Assembly (NCBI GenBank): GCA_944393415.1
Contig: CALYAD010000057.1
Span: 1 to 38,331 of the forward strand
From: an uncultured Clostridia bacterium
Lineage (GTDB): Bacteria > Bacillota > Clostridia > Oscillospirales > CAG-272
Length of the DNA stretch: 38,331 nt
Direction: 5' to 3'
Shown: one piece after another, positions 38,200 through 38,331 of the stretch
How the letters are laid out: each line of letters starts with the position of its first letter
How positions within the stretch are numbered: position 1 is the stretch's first letter
Program-made: the position numbers and the translations under genes
The notes under the pieces: model-generated
Seen by the model: only the letters and a program-made list of their open reading frames with translations
Database searches by the model: none
Told to the model about the DNA's origin: nothing

Positions 38200-38266
38200 G
38201 AACGCAAGCGACCGGAAGGACTTGAACCCACGACAGGGTTTCAAATTCTTCCGGTTTTTTGCGTTC
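38200..38266 (+). repeat. Large nested palindrome with a terminator-like stem and T-loop-like sequence
   Basis: Outer arms GAACGCAA (38200-38207) and TTGCGTTC (38259-38266) enclose ACCGGAAG/CTTCCGGT (38211-38218 with 38248-38255), which encloses TTGAACCC/GGGTTTCAA with one bulge. TTTTTT follows the middle stem on the plus strand, giving an intrinsic-terminator shape. On the minus strand it reads GTGGGTTCAAGTCCTTC, like a tRNA T-arm. No gene it would terminate is visible. The remaining bases to 38331 show no assignable feature. Confidence 0.5.
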
Positions 38267-38331
38267 GACACAAAATGTTTACAAATAGTGCGCTACAAAA
38301 ACACTCCATCCCTTCCATGGGAGGATCCGAA

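Noticed and set aside
38032..38271. Minus-strand ORF of 79 codons at the end of the window
   Set aside because: It runs through two terminators and palindromes, has no SD, and its composition follows the hairpins rather than coding use.
1..38331. Prophage, integrative element or insertion sequence
   Set aside because: No integrase, transposase, phage structural or conjugation genes were found; the repeats seen are non-coding.

Overview
The window is chromosomal DNA of an anaerobic, endospore-forming member of the Clostridia, most likely a gut Oscillospiraceae/Eubacteriales-type lineage. The evidence is the sporulation genes (sigG, both dipicolinate synthase subunits, a minimal SpoIVFB-like M50 protease), a biotin-dependent Na+-pumping decarboxylase cluster, rubrerythrin with thioredoxin reductase, the complete ctsR-mcsA-mcsB-clpC operon, and secreted or intracellular polysaccharide enzymes (PL8 lyase, GH78 rhamnosidase). 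No phage, IS transposase, rRNA or CRISPR array is visible. Species assignment cannot be made from this sequence alone.

Layout. 1-4.2 kb: a small unknown gene, a 270-bp foldback repeat, a secreted PL8 polysaccharide lyase lipoprotein on the minus strand, and a 59-residue membrane peptide. 4.2-8.2 kb: tRNA-Leu(GAG), an XRE-HTH/ADP-ribosylglycohydrolase fusion, a DUF1294 membrane protein, an SGNH hydrolase whose 3' end lies inside a second copy of the foldback arm, and a small XRE regulator. 8.4-13.3 kb: the class III heat-shock operon on the minus strand, with tandem CtsR boxes over its promoter. 13.4-20.3 kb: a plus-strand operon (YgjV-like membrane protein, DEDDh exonuclease, GH78 enzyme, heterodimeric ABC exporter). 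20.3-22.9 kb: sigG with a Shine-Dalgarno-masking leader hairpin, convergent with an AGCS alanine/glycine:cation symporter, then a small membrane protein. 23-28.9 kb: carboxyltransferase, OadG-like subunit, biotin carrier, Na+-translocating beta subunit and OadA-type carboxyltransferase. 29-32.4 kb: rubrerythrin-trxB, then dpaA-dpaB. 32.5-38 kb: an esterase, a MATE transporter with a structured 5' leader, a DUF4375 protein, an M50 protease, a YclM-type aspartokinase and tRNA-Trp.

How the genes work together. Aspartokinase opens the lysine/diaminopimelate route that supplies dipicolinate, and DpaAB makes dipicolinate in the mother cell. SigG runs the late forespore programme, and an M50 protease of this type could process pro-SigK. 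The decarboxylase cluster pairs an acyl-CoA-type and a pyruvate-type carboxyltransferase with one biotin carrier and one membrane pump, which would suit a transcarboxylase-like or Na+-gradient-generating step in fermentation.

The least explained material is non-coding: (i) about 110 bp of similar leader sequence, including the ribosome binding site, in front of three unrelated genes; (ii) a triplicated hairpin/SD/start module before the biotin-carrier gene; (iii) a leader with mutually exclusive pairings before the MATE gene; (iv) the sigG anti-SD hairpin; and (v) the foldback repeat family. Many genes use an SD of the form GAAAGGA about 12 nt before the start codon, and this was used to choose several starts.
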